Notes: a model not told the origin generated them from the sequence alone. A stretch of DNA of 64,000 nucleotides from Tenebrio molitor (GCF_963966145.1 NC_091048.1:16120001-16184000), one strand, 5' to 3'. Shown: positions 1 to 12,506, counted from the first letter of the stretch. Program-made: numbers and translations.

Positions 1-80
1 GATGATTACGCCCGGAGAACGATGAATCCAGCCCGAGGGCTTTAGCCCGACAGAAGGATATCATTCGATGGGCGTAATCA
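1..80. repeat. Foldback hairpin, cut by the window start
   Basis: TGATTACGCCC near position 3 is answered by GGGCGTAATCA ending at 80, so the segment can fold back. The tip is GC-rich (CCCGAGGGC..AGCCCGA), like many other hairpins in this window. The left end may be missing. No coding content. Confidence 0.6.
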
Positions 81-287
81 TTCGATGACGCCGTGGTGAA
101 TACAAGATTTTATTTTTCACTACGTGTTCTCTAAAAAAAAGGCAAAGAATTGGCATCTTTGTGGTACGCTTTACCTACATAAATACAACATTTGGTAGCC
201 TATGAAACAAAAAAAATTGTTTATTTATAATTGTCAAATTTACTTTTGTGTTGCAATTATGAATTGATGAGGGCGTTATGAATTCAT

Positions 288-345
288 TACGCCCGCTTAT
301 TCTTATTACACCCGCTTATTCTTATTACGCCCTCTTATTATGCCC
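288..345. repeat. Short tandem repeat, about 18 bp unit
   Basis: The unit CTTATTCTTATTACGCCC is repeated about three times with small changes. It shares the ATTACGCCC motif with the hairpin at the window start, so it is probably the other end of the same repeat family. Confidence 0.6.
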
Positions 346-370
346 CGGTTGTTATGAACATGTTTACGTA

Positions 371-1521
371 TTTCGTATCCTAGGAGTTATCATTCAATTA
401 TACTAAAGTGAAAAATAAAATCAATTTAGATCAGATAATAAAATTTTAGTTTTTATTTTCCGATGTTGAATTCAAATTACTTGAGCTAATTTTTAAGCAA
501 AAGTATTGTATTCGTGGGCAACAAATAACAGAAATTGCATTGTCTGAAAGAGTTTAGGAATTTTTGTCCTTTAAGACGACTGTCAAGTGTTGGAAGCAAC
601 TAATTAAATGTCTGACATGTCTTGTTGTTCGCGATTTAGATGTGGATAAAAGTTGATGCTTCTGTTTGCGGATACGGCTATAGTGCATTTGGACGTGTTT
701 GTTTTCCGGACACACATCCGGAAAGACGTTATTTCTTATATTAAATGTAATTTCCTACTAAGTGGAATCAGAAAAAGAGAGAAAAACTGTGAAACAAGAA
801 ACGACAAATCTTCTTTGAAACGAGCGACATTCGTGATCTTTTCTTGTCTTGTGTCGAGCATTCTTGATTTCCCCGAGTATCTTTTAATTTGACCGAGTCT
901 GATTCAGAACTTTCGTTGTATTACGTTAGGATTTACTTTTAATTAAAGTCATCTCAGTAATGAATAGCAGTGCATAAATCGGCACTAAATCAAACTATTT
1001 GTCAACTGTTTGATTTTCCAATGAAAACTGTTCCTGAACGAAAGATTATGTTTTTTTGAGAAGCGCAGAAGACGAGAGTTTTACTGTACAGCTGAAATTA
1101 TTTCCCTACATTTTTTATCATTTCTGGTATGAAATATAAAAGAAAGTATATTAGCTTTCAGCAGACTGTTATTTCCCTTGGTATGAGTAATCACGTTGAG
1201 GTGTAATCTGAAGGACTTTTGTGACTTGTAGAGAAAGCATTCTACCATTTCGGGTTAAAATGAAACTATACAAATTTCAACGTTTCACATACATGTAAAT
1301 ATTTAAGACAAATTTGCGTTCGCAGATTACTTCTGCATATCAAGATAAATCTGTCTGGTCGTAGAAGAACAATCTATATTTATACAACATTGTTTATATA
1401 AATAATTTTGGAAGATTATAACGATTTGTATGTCTCATATCCATTACAAATTAACATGAAATATATGATATGAAATATCATTAAAGCCGCACTCGGGATA
1501 TAATTTGGTAAAACGTTGTTC
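371..1521. other. Gene-free stretch, nothing recognised
   Basis: AT-rich sequence without a long reading frame, RNA-gene motif or repeat that I can match elsewhere in the window. Confidence 0.5.
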
Positions 1522-1709
1522 TACTGGGTGCCCCAAAATTCGCGGAACAACTCAATGAGGCAATGTCAACTCATGTTAGAAAATGATGAGAAAAATAACT
1601 AAAAAATTCTATACCTCTTAGATTTTGAAGATATGGGGGCTTAATGACTACTTAACAACATACTACTACTACATACTACGTTGTTCCGCGAATTTTGGGG
1701 CACCCAGTA
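1522..1709. mobile_element. 188 bp MITE with TA target duplication
   Basis: Terminal inverted repeats begin TACTGGGTGCCCC and end GGGGCACCCAGTA. About 28 bases match at each end, with TA as the outermost dinucleotide. This is the compact form of the element whose two halves lie at 58104-58217 and 60487-60545. TA target site and size suggest a Tc1/mariner-mobilised non-autonomous element. Confidence 0.85.
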
Positions 1710-2041
1710 TTTACAATAATGTACAAACTACAAAGAAGCAATATTTAATCAAAATTAATTAATTAAAATTACGTTTTAAGTGTTTTGATTGTTTTGAGTC
1801 ACTTCTTGAATATGGGCTGGTGTATCCATTACCCAAAATGTTTCAGGAAAATGTCAAAAAAACAAATTAATTAAATTTAATAAATATCAGGAAACAAGAA
1901 CGATGTTGATTTTACATTTTAAGTGTTTAAGTGTTGCCAACACAAAAAAAGTCCCTAACACCAATTATTAAAATGAGTGCTTTAACTTTTATTTCACAAA
2001 AATCCCCTGAAGTCGGCACAAAATTTTTTGTGTATCACATA
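1710..2041. other. AT-rich gap, nothing recognised
   Basis: No coding signal or clear repeat structure seen. Short direct repetition of AAGTGTTTAAGTGTT occurs near 1920. Confidence 0.4.
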
Positions 2042-2334
2042 ATAACTTTTATAACGAACAAAAACAAGTCAAAAAATCAAGTGGGTAAATCAAACAGTCA
2101 AATGTTACTGTCAATTTCATTCGTATGTGTTATTTGTTTTACAAAGCGTTTTCGAAAATGACTCATTTAACAGAAACACAACGTATAGAAATTTTAATTT
2201 TGATTGGGTGCGGGGATAAAACTAGATAAAATTAAACAACAAGCTGGGAGATGGCAATTCGAACATTTAATTCCATAATTTTAAGTGCTTACTAACACAG
2301 TTTTTGACTTGTTTTTGTTCGTTATAATAGTTAT
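2042..2334. mobile_element. Short TIR element, about 290 bp
   Basis: ATAACGAACAAAAACAAGTC near 2051 is matched in inverted orientation near 2303-2325. Arms are about 34 bp with one or two mismatches. It abuts the composite repeat that starts at 2326. No coding content; family not recognised. Confidence 0.6.
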
Positions 2335-2964
2335 TTTTATATTAAGTGCGTGAAGAGAGTGTTTTTTGTGCATGAAAAGGTCTTTTACGCCGAGACGAAG
2401 GTCGAGGCAGTATAAGGCTAGGGCCACACTACAGACTTTTCGTCGGCCGACAATTTAGTTGGTTGCTTAATAAGTATGAGGACTTATGTGAGTGCGCACA
2501 CTAAAGCGATTGTAGTCGGCCGACAGATTGATCGAAAACAGTTTAGTTTACGTGGTGGGCGCGGAAGCTACCCAATAGGACTAAATTATCGGCCGATTAT
2601 TTAGTCTGTAGTGTGGCCCTAGCCTAAGCCTTTGAATGCACAAAAACATCTTCACGCACGAAATATAAACAATATTTTTTCTATAATTGATTCAAAAAAT
2701 TGAAATTAAAAATTCAAATTTTTGAAGGAACTCTGAAGTTTCAATGCAGTGACCATGTTGCTAGGTAACTAATAAAATACAGTGCGTGAAGTGAAACACA
2801 GAAATAGTCGTGTGCGTGAAATCGCATTTCACACACTGTTTTGTATGGTTTCTATGGTTTCGATCTTACTAACAATGCAAAAAGAAATACACGTTAGAAA
2901 ATGACCCACTTCAGGCACCGATAACTATGCGTGAATTTCAATTTTTTGAATCAATAATAGAAAA
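2326..2964 (+). repeat. Composite foldback repeat, copy 1, interrupted
   Basis: Once the insertion at 2416-2624 and one 3 bp target duplication are removed, this is 427 bp long. It matches the reverse complement of 22287-22713 with no difference that I could find. It contains two hairpin modules. The first has arms GTGCGTGAAG..CTTCACGCAC and a GC-rich tip (GCCGAGACGAAGGTCGAGGC). The second is bounded by TTGATTCAAAAAATTGAA and its inverse. No coding content. Confidence 0.85.
2416..2624. mobile_element. 209 bp PIF/Harbinger-like MITE, TAA duplicated
   Basis: Starts GGCTAGGGCCACACTACAG and ends with its inverse. It is flanked by TAA at 2413-2415 and 2625-2627. The other copy of the host repeat (22287-22713, opposite strand) has the uninterrupted empty site with a single TAA, which proves the insertion and its boundaries. 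A 3 bp TAA/TTA duplication is typical of PIF/Harbinger elements. Superfamily is inferred from the duplication and the GGCC-type end. Confidence 0.9.
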
Positions 2965-3398
2965 CATTTATTTTTTCCAACTTTATTATTTTTTTTTCTC
3001 AAAATTTTTTTTATGTAACGTAACAAAATTTTTATACTGGCGCTTAGACAATTAAAAGGGCTATCAGAATCAAGAAAAAAATAAGGGGTTTCCATTTAAA
3101 AAAACTATCGATGACGTCATAACTCGAAAACAAATGACTGTTTGGAATTTTGTTTTGTAATAAAATATGTATTTTTATAAACTAAAATTGACCTATCCAA
3201 AGATTTTTTTTGAAAAAAATTTTGTTTAATTTTTAATGAATTTATTCCATACCTTTGCCGCTCACTGTATATTAATACGTGAAGGAAAACCTTTGTACCC
3301 CTTTTTAAGTAAATTGCGCGCACGGAGGAGTGTGAGATTTGGCATAGTTAAAGTTTATGTGGAGAAGGAGTGCAGAAAGATAAAATGTATGTATAATA
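2965..3398. other. AT-rich gap, nothing recognised
   Basis: Homopolymer-rich AT sequence. Short reading frames on both strands overlap each other and resemble no protein I know. Confidence 0.4.
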
Positions 3399-4130
3399 TA
3401 CAGGGCGTCCCCAACAAAACAGACAAATCCAAAGCTCTCTTATTTATTAGAGGATTTTAATTATCAATACACCAAATTAAATGGTTGTGAACAAGCTACA
3501 AAATGGCGTACTAAATTCACGTAAAACCCAAAGTGCTTCAAGGTTAAACTATCAAAATATGTTTTTTAAATAAGGACACATACTTTTTTTTAGTAATTCT
3601 GATAGAGATTTTTATTCTGAAAACAACAATGTATGACACGTGTAATCTCATTTAAGAAAAAAAATAACACTATATTTTGAAACAAATGACGAGCACCAAG
3701 CGAGAAGCTATCAAAATTCATTGCATTACAATGTAATAAATTAACCAAATTAAGTCAGTTGGAAAAACAAATGACAAATATGTAATAACAATAACATTTG
3801 GGATTGCACGTGCAGAGCGCAGTTTAAGCATCGACGATAGTAGCGTTTTTTAACTTTTTTTTTTATTTTGGGTAGGTAAGTGTATACTTGTGATACACTG
3901 TTCTTTTTAGAATAAAAATCTCTATCAGAACTGTTAAAAAAATTATTTGTTCGCATTTGAAAAAAAAAAAAAATTTGACAGTTTAGCCCTGAAGCCCTTG
4001 GACCTATATGTGAATCTATTAGTGCTTTTTGTAGCCTATTTAGAGCCATTTAATTTGGTGTATAAATAATTAAAATCCTTCGATAAATAAAGGAATTATG
4101 GACTCATCTTCTTTTTCGGGGACACCTGTG
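3399..4130. mobile_element. About 730 bp long-TIR element with nested inverted repeat
   Basis: The first and last ~80 bp are inverted copies of each other; the ACACCAAATTAAATGG block near 3469 recurs inverted near 4047. Inside, a second pair with GATAGAGATTTTTATTCT (near 3601 and 3910) forms an inner inverted repeat. Either one element sits inside another or the termini are complex. No intact coding region. Confidence 0.7.
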
Positions 4131-5358
4131 TGTTACAAATAGCAAAACATTCATTGTTTACGTCCATACACTGTAAAAAATTAGCGACGTGAATTTGGAT
4201 CGAATGCGGAGTGGATGATTTGTGTAATTGATTTAATCCCCCCCGCAGTGAAATCCACTGCATCCACTGCAAGAGGGAGTTTATTTAGAGTATTCAAGAA
4301 AAAAACTCTTTGGAGTGAAATACAAAATTCTTTGACTATTAGTGGTTTGCCACCACATAAGTTAGTACTGAAAGTTAATTGCACGTTTTACTGATCAGAA
4401 ACTTAAATACAAAGGAAGCATTAGACTATGAAACAAGAATACGCATCAAGTTTATGCATCGCAATGCTATTGATTGCGAAGTTTTAACTAGAACCGAACG
4501 CAATAAGAGAATTTTGTTATTAGCGTCTAATGTTCTTCTTTCCTGGTGATAAATATATTAAATATTTGACGTCGCACAAAAATGGTTACATCTCAAAATC
4601 TACAAAGGTTGGGCATCTATCGTTCGAGACTTTCTTGCAGACTTCGATGAACTCTACATTTCTAATCAACATCGTTTTTGTCTAGCATTGATAATTTGGT
4701 CACGTCGCGCGATTAAAACGTAAAATTAGCGAGTCGGCACGTTCTGCAAAGAAAAAAGTGTCATTTATATCTCATTTAAATGTTACGCCGGTGAGATGAA
4801 GAGAGGCAACACACACTTGCACAAAGAATCAGTTGAACAAATTGAAGAAAGTCAACATTTCCGCTAACAATATTCGAAAGACGTTAGTTAACGCCACTCC
4901 ACGTGGACAAAGTATAACGAAAGGCTCTAATGTTAAATTAATTTTCAAAGTAGGAGATGTAATATCAATGGAAAAGAAAGAGAAAAGTAACATCACATGT
5001 GATGCTTCATCTGTCCCTTGCTTAGAGGATCTACACTGTGGCGGCTAGTCGCAATCCACAATGTCGGTTTCCAAATATTGGGACGATCTTCCTATTTGCC
5101 ATATCCAGTCCTGGATATTCTTCAAGCAGTGGTAGTGGTAAGAAGCACTAAGTACAAATCGAATTTTTTTTTCTGAAGGCATCAAAGCAATAGGCCAATA
5201 TTAGGTAGGTACACCAAATGTATTTATTAATGACTATGTTGAAATACATGTATTCGGATTTTCTCAGTTTTATACTTGCCAGAAACATTAGTAAATTCAA
5301 AAAAAAACCGAATACCTAAAATGCTTATACATACATAGATAAAATACTTGAGAAAGAT
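4131..5358. other. Gene-free stretch, nothing recognised
   Basis: Mostly unique AT-rich DNA. The open frames at 4181-4384 (-) and 4833-5048 (+) are short and resemble no family I recognise. Confidence 0.45.
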
Positions 5359-5554
5359 ATACAGTGTGGAAACTTTAACTGGAATAAAATTCATAACTTG
5401 GACATTGTAAAAAATCCCGAAACAGGTCGATTTTTGTTTTTCCTTGCCCACATTTTGGCGCATATGGTTTTTGCACATCTCCTCCCGGAAGTGCGCAACC
5501 ACCCCTAACTTTTTTTTTCAAATAGAAGGGTATGCCAAGTGACACTTCGCAAAC

Positions 5555-6770
5555 CATTACCTCCTAAAGAACAAGGCCTGACTGCTCTGACGTATTTATC
5601 ACGTAACACTTTTGCTAGTATATGTCATATCATAACACAAAGTCAGCCCTTACGCCGCGTTCAGAGTCGGCTTTTATCTGACTAATTTTCACAGATAGTA
5701 TGTGCTATTACAGTTTAGTTTTGCAAAAATGTGTTGGTAGGACATTCCTACGTTACGATTAGGATATTGCTGTTCGTATAGTTTTAATCAGTTGTGTATT
5801 GTTCAACAAACTACTAAAAAGCTATGAGAATAAATTTTTGAGTATTGGTAATAAAAAAAAGTGTAATTAATCTAGTTTTTAATTACCGGCATCTGCACGA
5901 ATCATAACATTACCTACTGTCTCGATATTAATTAACTGTGAAAATCATACGCACAAAACTATTTTGAAATTCATCATCACTAGTACAACAAACACTCTAT
6001 CGAAAAATTATTGCGGAAAATCCAACGATTGATTAGGTAAAAATAAAAAAGGAAGCACAACACCGTTTCAAATAAATAATTACATATTGTAGGTATAAAC
6101 TTGGCATTATTTATAATTCCGTAAGATACATATTTGTTTTTCACATAGTCATAATCCTTCAAATTATAATAGTTATTTAATTAACGAGTTAGTGTGTAAT
6201 TTTGGCTTTTTTTGGCATGAGTGGACCAGTTTAAAACTCGAGTGAAACGAGAGTTTTAAAGGTCCACGAGTGCCAAAAAAAGCCAAAATTACACAAGAAC
6301 GAGTTGAATACAACGTTTTTTTGTTCGACGAACCCCTTAAAGGCTCCAAATCGCTAAAAATCTTTAAAATTAGCTTGACGTTTCGTTTTGACAAGTTGTC
6401 AAATTTATCAAAATCCGTCCACACAGGAGAAAATTCTCAAATTCTGACAGTGTCGAACAAAAAAAATGTATATCGGACAAGTGTGTATGCTTTAAATCGC
6501 AAGTAATTTTCGAGTCATGACATTATTTTAAATTCGGTATTTATAATGGTTTGCTTTGTAATTTCGTTTTCCATTTTGCAAAAAAATCGAATGGGGTGTG
6601 ACTGAGGGTTCAGTTCAAGACTGGCAGCCCCGTTTCTACAGGAAATCCTCATTTATTAAATTTTCTATACATGCATACAGCGATCGTCCGTGCAAAAGCA
6701 GTAGTCGGGTATGACTACTAGTAAACACGTCTCGGGCCAACCGTCAGGCCTTGTTCTTTAGGAGGTAATG
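5555..6770. mobile_element. 1.2 kb TIR element inserted in the preceding repeat
   Basis: A 28 bp perfect inverted pair, CATTACCTCCTAAAGAACAA.. at 5555 and its inverse ending at 6770, marks the ends. The flanks on both sides belong to one family (compare 24865-25120), which shows it is an insertion. It holds a foldback hairpin at 6185-6303. No transposase frame recognised. Confidence 0.75.
6185..6303. repeat. Foldback hairpin with CGAG tip
   Basis: Arms of about 50 bp (TGTAATTTTGGCTTTTTTTG.. and inverse) enclose a tip reading CTCGAGTGAAACGAG. Overlapping short frames on both strands here come from the palindrome and are not genes. Confidence 0.8.
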
Positions 6771-6830
6771 ATACAACGCACTAATTTTTCCTGAATATTT
6801 TCAAGAATCTTTAAGTATCAGATCTTACCA

Positions 6831-9800
6831 TACATATGTGTATCTACTTAACATCATGGCGCTGGAAGACTTGAGGGGTGTACACCAATGGACCCATGAA
6901 TGACTTGATTCTGTCTTCAATGACGAATATCAATACTGTTTGTGGGTCGCGGATTACCACAGTAGAATGAAACGGCGACGTAAACATAATTTCTCAGTGA
7001 TCATCCCATCCATTTGAAGATGACATCTTGATCTTATAAGACTTTGTAAGAAATTAAAAACTAGATAATTACTGATTATAAGTATAGGAGACATACTACA
7101 GTTCCAAGACGTAATTTAATGTTTTGAGTATTAGAACTTAGAGAATTAGTAAGTAATGAGCATAGTAGTGTAGTTTAATAAAGTGTGTTGATCTAATTTG
7201 GTTAATCACTTTAAATAATAAAACTGACAAAACAGTTTGCAATGTTACATTAATTATTTACGCAAATTAAAATAATTGGGTGGTAGCTTACAAAATTAAT
7301 CAACATTTTGAGTAATTGCTTGATAATAAATTAAGTTGTATTCAAATCTGATTTTCGCAATGAGTATGAGCTCTATTCGTAGCTAACTCAGAATATGCTC
7401 TTTTAGAGAAACCCTTTTCGCATCCGCACGATGTAAAAATTGAATATTGAAGTTCTCTTTTATGTGTCATGTGCAAAACAATCTTCTATATTTAATATTG
7501 AAACTAGACAGCGACAGGAATATTTATTTATTCCGACTGTCGAGATGTGACAATTCCATTTCCTTTCTACACAATGCGACTACAAATAATCGTGGCGGTA
7601 TTCGCACTCTCGGCGTGTGTATTATTTACATACCATGTCTTCATCTAAGTCCTGACAACGTTTTGACGTTTGGAGGAGCATATTTTATAATATCGCGCAG
7701 AAGGCCCCAGTTCGGTGAAAATCGCATTGTCGCTTAAGCGCCTTATTTAATTTGTAGGGAATTTTTCGAGTTCGGGCAGCTTTCGAGAGAACCGGTGTAG
7801 GTTTACGGCTACAATATCTTAGCAGCACTTAAGCATGGCAGGTATAAAGTGAGAGAAATATGCGTATAAAACGCGGTTACGTGCGCAGGTTATAAGAAGT
7901 GACGGTAAAAGCACCTCGTCATCTTTATTCTGATAGTGTAGGCTCTTAAGCATCACCAGCCTTTAAGTGCATAGTGCTCTTCTACCTCCATCATGAAACA
8001 ACTAGACTAACGAAAAAATTAAATCGATGCAACAATAAAGCAGAAATATCACCTCTGACCTATGCTTTACGGTCGTTGAATTTTGTTCGTACAGAGGAAA
8101 CAGCAGCGAACCCGTATTTTTTAACTTTTAACCCAATAACAATGCATACCCAGCGCAAACATTGTCTGAGTTAACTGAATCCGGGCCTGAATTATTGTTA
8201 ATGCAAAGTGCAAAGCAGTGTAGGTAAACACAATGGTGACGATAGTGAAGTGTCTTCCGGCGCCTCCACCATTTGCCGTTCTCGCGCTCCTGAAAGGAAA
8301 TATTTTGATTGTGATGGGAAAATATAATGGAATAATAAATAACATTGTTTTAGGGGACAGTCTCTTCCAAACAGAATTTTCTCCACCCGTTCTCTTCCAC
8401 TCATCATATTCAGCGCGATTTGCATAAGATGTCGCCGCTCCATTTCCGGTACACCTACAATGGACTTAATTTAAATTAAAAACTAAGTTTCTCGAGATCG
8501 CAGGTAATTTGATATTAAATGGAAGAGTATTAAAAATAATCGTCGAGGGTACGGCGGGATTTTGAGAAATTATAGAGTAATTAGCGAGATAAAGCAGGTC
8601 CCCGCTGTGTTGCTTCGAAAGTAATCAGCCACTATATAAAATTATAAAATTATCTCACATCCTCAACGTTTGCAGCTGACTGTACTTAAACACATAAACA
8701 CGTGCAAGTATTTGCGTTTTCATTGGCCGTAGTCCCATTAACAACTTTGAAAAGTTAAAATACACAACGTCAGGATTTTACAGGCTATTCACTGCGCATT
8801 CAAATTAGCCTGAATGATGAACACATTCAGTTTCCTTGTTCCTCTTTGTTACTTCGGAGCCAAAAGCCACTTTTTGCTCTGTCGTGCGGAGATTTTAACA
8901 AATCATTTAGCACAGGAGGGTTGCCGTTATTCCCCATTAGTTCGGACTGACCGTTCTTCTGTAAAAGAACACGAAATTAATTCCTCTCATAGACCGTGAT
9001 CCAGTGATTTTTGTTTTTGCAGCGTCAACTTTATACGATGCTTAAATGAGAAATGGGACTTTTATTAAAATTATAACAAGATGAAAGCTGCTGCTAGGTA
9101 TGCTTTAAACTTCGAGAATAACAAAACAAACAGGTCCTTGACAAGCTCCGAGTGTATCCTTTCAAGCAAATTACTTTCCAGCCGAATTGCTACATCAACA
9201 CCTTTGATTATAATACTCGTGGTCTCGTAATAAGTCCCATCTGGAAGAAAGGGGACGTCAGACAAGACTACAAGGGTTGCAAAATTCCCTGTTGAAATTC
9301 ACACTGTAAAGACGTGACTGACACCCCCTAATACGGCGCGGCGGTTCAGATAAAAGATAATGCGAATGAAGACGGAAAACTCTATTTGTAAAAGAGTAGA
9401 CGAAATTCTCAACAGCTTCGTTGAATTTGTTACAAATTAGATGGGCGCGCACAAAGCCGGACGAACGGAACAAAACCGAATTCTCCAATCAGGTGAACAC
9501 AAGAATAATATTGATTCCATTATGCTTCGGGACGACGTTGATCGGTATCTCAATCCGAATCGCCGAATCTATATCTAAATTTAATTGGAAAAGTATTGAT
9601 GGTTGCCTAAGCCATCAGGTGATCTTTCCAAGCTTATCGAAATGATGGAGATGAAGTGAAATTAATTTTTCTGACATCAGATTTTCGTTATACGTCGTCA
9701 CACGCACAACTTTATTGGAAATTTGTTTGTAAATGCTAAAGTTAATCAGACTACTAGAGATTAACAGTAACAAGAGACAAAAATAAAAGTATTTGTTTAA

Positions 9801-10365
9801 AAAAATTAGGTAGTGTATAACATAATAACTTCTTATTACATATTTATTAAAATATAACAACTCTGTTTTTCTCCGGGTCATTTTCCTTACATAAATATAT
9901 CGTTTACAATTTCGTTTTGAATAGCAGTAGTCGTACCTTTTAAAGATTTTTTACTTCACTGAATAAAAAACTGATCAAATATGTACAATGATAAAACACA
10001 ATTTTCTAAATCAACAAGGAAAAAAGTATCACGGTAAATATTCCAGTGGCAGGCAGTAAACATCACTCTACTAATTTTTTTCTACCGAGATTATTACATA
10101 CCTAGAGTAAATTTCCTCAAGAATAAAATTGTAGACAGTAAATAACCAATATTTAAATGTTTCTAATCACATACGAGTGAGTATATACGTAACTGATCCC
10201 GGGCTAAAAATACCTCCCTTTTTAAAATATTCTATTGATATTCGGCAGACCAAAACTACAGACGAGGAAGGAATGATACATACAGGTTTGATGACAAAAT
10301 CCACACCGAGATATACAGTTTTTGTCATAGAATGCGTCACGATGTCAATCAAAATATTTGATACA
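6831..10365. other. 3.5 kb without recognised gene or repeat
   Basis: Apparently unique sequence. Short open frames at 7447-7737, 7974-8174, 8121-8443, 9071-9488 and 9615-9881 overlap on both strands and show no known motif. Parts near 7540-7960 and 8240-8420 are less AT-rich than the surroundings and could be regulatory or contain short exons, but nothing identifies them. Confidence 0.45.
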
Positions 10366-10469
10366 TAGCCGTTTGCACTGTCGTAGTTAAAAATTAAGAA
10401 AAACTGAAAACCTTGGTTACAATTATTAAAATCGTAGCAACAATTAATTACTTGTAAGCTTGGTTTAAA

Positions 10470-10704
10470 TACGGGGTGATCAAGAAGGACTGTTTAAGTT
10501 GGTAACACTGGATCGTATTTTAAATCGTATAACAGGAGTAACTTTCGGTTGTTGGTGGCTTGTCGTTGTTAATGCTATACCTATATCAGATATTTGTAAA
10601 ATAAACCAACAAAACATATCCAGTTGCAGTGTTATAAATAACCAAATGAAAATTTTTTCTTAATTGTACTGCCAACTTAAACAGTCCTTCTTGATCACCC
10701 GGTA
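10470..10704 (+). mobile_element. MITE family B, copy 1 (235 bp, TA flanks)
   Basis: Ends TACGGGGTGATCAAGAAGGA and TCCTTCTTGATCACCCGGTA form the TIRs, with subterminal inverted AAGTTGG/CCAACTT. Near-identical copies lie at 14459-14693 and 15380-15604. The shared open frame inside is a by-product of conserved MITE sequence, not a gene. Confidence 0.9.
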
Positions 10705-10718
10705 GTTATTAAGGTATC

Positions 10719-10823
10719 AAGGGTGTTATAAGGTTGATAACGCGCGAGGTCGGCAGAGTGAAACCCGGGGGCTCCCGGCCCGAGGGGAATACGGCAACCG
10801 AGGGCGTATCATTATAACACCCG
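10719..10823. repeat. GC-rich foldback hairpin
   Basis: GGGTGTTATAA and TTATAACACCC enclose about 80 bp that is strongly GC-rich and itself palindromic (CGCGAGGTCGGCAG..CGGCAACCGAGGGCG). It stands out from the AT-rich background and belongs to the CTCG/CGAG-tip group. Confidence 0.75.
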
Positions 10824-11076
10824 TGGTGCCTTCAAAACTTAATGTTCGACTAGTTTCGTGTGCTTTTGGATTGACAATGATTTGATTATTTTATACCAAT
10901 CAGTCAAAATTTGGTCGTCACTAAGCAACGAAAACCTTATAACGCCCTAGAGCCTGTTATTTGAAGATAATGCCCTAGGGGATTATTTCTCTAATAACGT
11001 ATCAGAAAACTGTGTTATTATCGTTCAATAACAACATAGTGGGATATTAAATAAGGAACGTCGGTGCAAACAGCCA

Positions 11077-11670
11077 TAAATATGTAATACATTTTGATAT
11101 AATTAAAGTTTTTAGAGGCTTAATGGATTTTGACAGCCACTTTTTATTTTTAAGTGTACGCTTATATTTTAGGTTATCAAATCTGAAAGAATTATTTTAT
11201 TGTGAGTTCAGTGATGTATTAAGTTACTTTAGTACTTATAGAAAGTCCTAAAAAATTATCGGTACATTTAAGAACTTATTTGAAAATTATCTTTTAATTA
11301 ATCGAAGCAGCAGGCTGAGTTTATAAATTTTATTCGCAATCATTACTATAATATGCCTATTTTTAACCTGCATGAGGTTGGAAAATACGTCATTGCTAGG
11401 CATTTCAGGCTAAAAGGGTTGGAAAATCATCAATTCATCACTTGGATCACTCGGTCGGAAAGTGACGTCTCTGTCTCATAAGGGCATTAATTCTTTAATA
11501 ATTTCCGGATATGAACTATGCTCGAATGCAGATTAATTTAATTAATGAATTTATTGTGGCATATGGCATCATGGATTGAAGTAATTTACAGAATTGAAAT
11601 AGGAATCTAGTGAACTATTGAAAGTGTATATTTGGCTGTCGGACTTTTTCTACAGCGTTAAAAAATGAAC
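11077..11670. other. AT-rich gap, nothing recognised
   Basis: No reading frame or repeat match seen. Confidence 0.4.
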
Positions 11671-12037
11671 TATAGTTTATTTTTTAATCAAAGAACCACA
11701 ACACCGCAGTTTACACCCAACACAGAGCTGACAACATTGTACACTTTTGACATAGGGTGAAAAATCTCATCATATAAAAATTGAGGTTATTAGAGATATT
11801 AGTAGCGCAGCATGTTAATAAAGTTAATGACAACGAATAACAATTAATTTGAGAGGCATTTTTAATAACACGTTCAAATTTTAGCTGCGAGTTTACGTAC
11901 TTTCAAGGACATTAAAAATGACAGACGTTGGCTGGGATAGCCAATAGATATCATTAAATTCCCTAAATTTAGTAAAATTTTATATTTACAAACCTAAATC
12001 AACAGGTCGTGGTTCTTTGATTAAAAAATAGACTATA
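11671..12037. mobile_element. 367 bp TIR element
   Basis: TATTTTTTAATCAAAGAACC near 11678 is matched inverted at 12009-12030; the arms run about 30 bp with few mismatches and end in TATA. No coding region inside. Confidence 0.75.
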
Positions 12038-12506
12038 TATGCTCGGCGGAAGTTTCATTCCAGCGCCAGCGTCGCTGTCGGACTAACCTCGACGCTACGC
12101 GTCTCGGTCATTCAACATGACTCCTTTGGAAGTTATACTAGGGAATTATGAATTATTAACTCTTTCCAATGTAGTATCAGAAGAATCAACAAAAATAAAG
12201 CGACAGTTCTCGAATTTACCACTAAAATTGTTTTCCGCATTTCTAAAGTTGAACAATTTTTCCATTCAAGTGCTATTAGTACTCATGATTGTACTTAGGT
12301 AAACATGACGCTGATGTCGCACTTTTTTTGTCCGATATGATATGACAGTTCGCCCAATTTGAAGACCAACAATTTGTTTTTGTAGGTATTTGGTATAAAA
12401 TAAAATTATCTATGTATTACATGAATTACATGGTCAGTAACGATAGTAACCCACTGACCTTGGTAGTTATGAGTTATGACCGTCGTAATTCCCTTGATAC
12501 ACACAG
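12038..12506. other. Gap with a short GC-rich patch
   Basis: Positions 12040-12116 are GC-rich for this region (CCAGCGCCAGCGTCGCTGTC) and are followed by ATG at 12117 with a 61-codon frame. That frame is AT-rich and resembles nothing known, so I do not call a gene. The rest is featureless. Confidence 0.35.

Larger units (their letters stand above)
5359..6830 (+). mobile_element. Left part of a transposon family, split by an insertion
   Basis: The left end ACAGTGTGGAAACTTTAACT and the following ~200 bp match 24865-25090. The match resumes after 6770 (TTTCCTGAATATTTTCAA against TTTCCTGAACATTTTCAA near 25106). The 1.2 kb between is a separate inserted element. Only one arm of the family is present and no transposase remains. 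Confidence 0.7.
10366..11076 (-). mobile_element. PIF-like MITE split by later insertions
   Basis: TAGCCGTTTGCAC at 10366 and GTGCAAACAGCCA at 11076 are the ends of the family seen intact at 54149-54278. The left ~100 bp matches that copy in inverted orientation up to 10469, and the right ~30 bp resumes near 11046. Between them lie one MITE (10470-10704) and a foldback-rich insert (10705-11045). Confidence 0.7.

Noticed and set aside
288..345. CRISPR-like spaced repeats
   Set aside because: Units are contiguous with no unique spacers, and the DNA is eukaryotic.
10167..10368. Pair of exactly opposed frames
   Set aside because: Both strands open over the same ~190 bp with no motif; typical of chance in a stop-poor patch.
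12031..12117. Core promoter (TATATAT plus ATG at 12117)
   Set aside because: The TATA-like stretch is the terminal repeat of the 11671-12037 element, and the downstream frame has no recognisable content.
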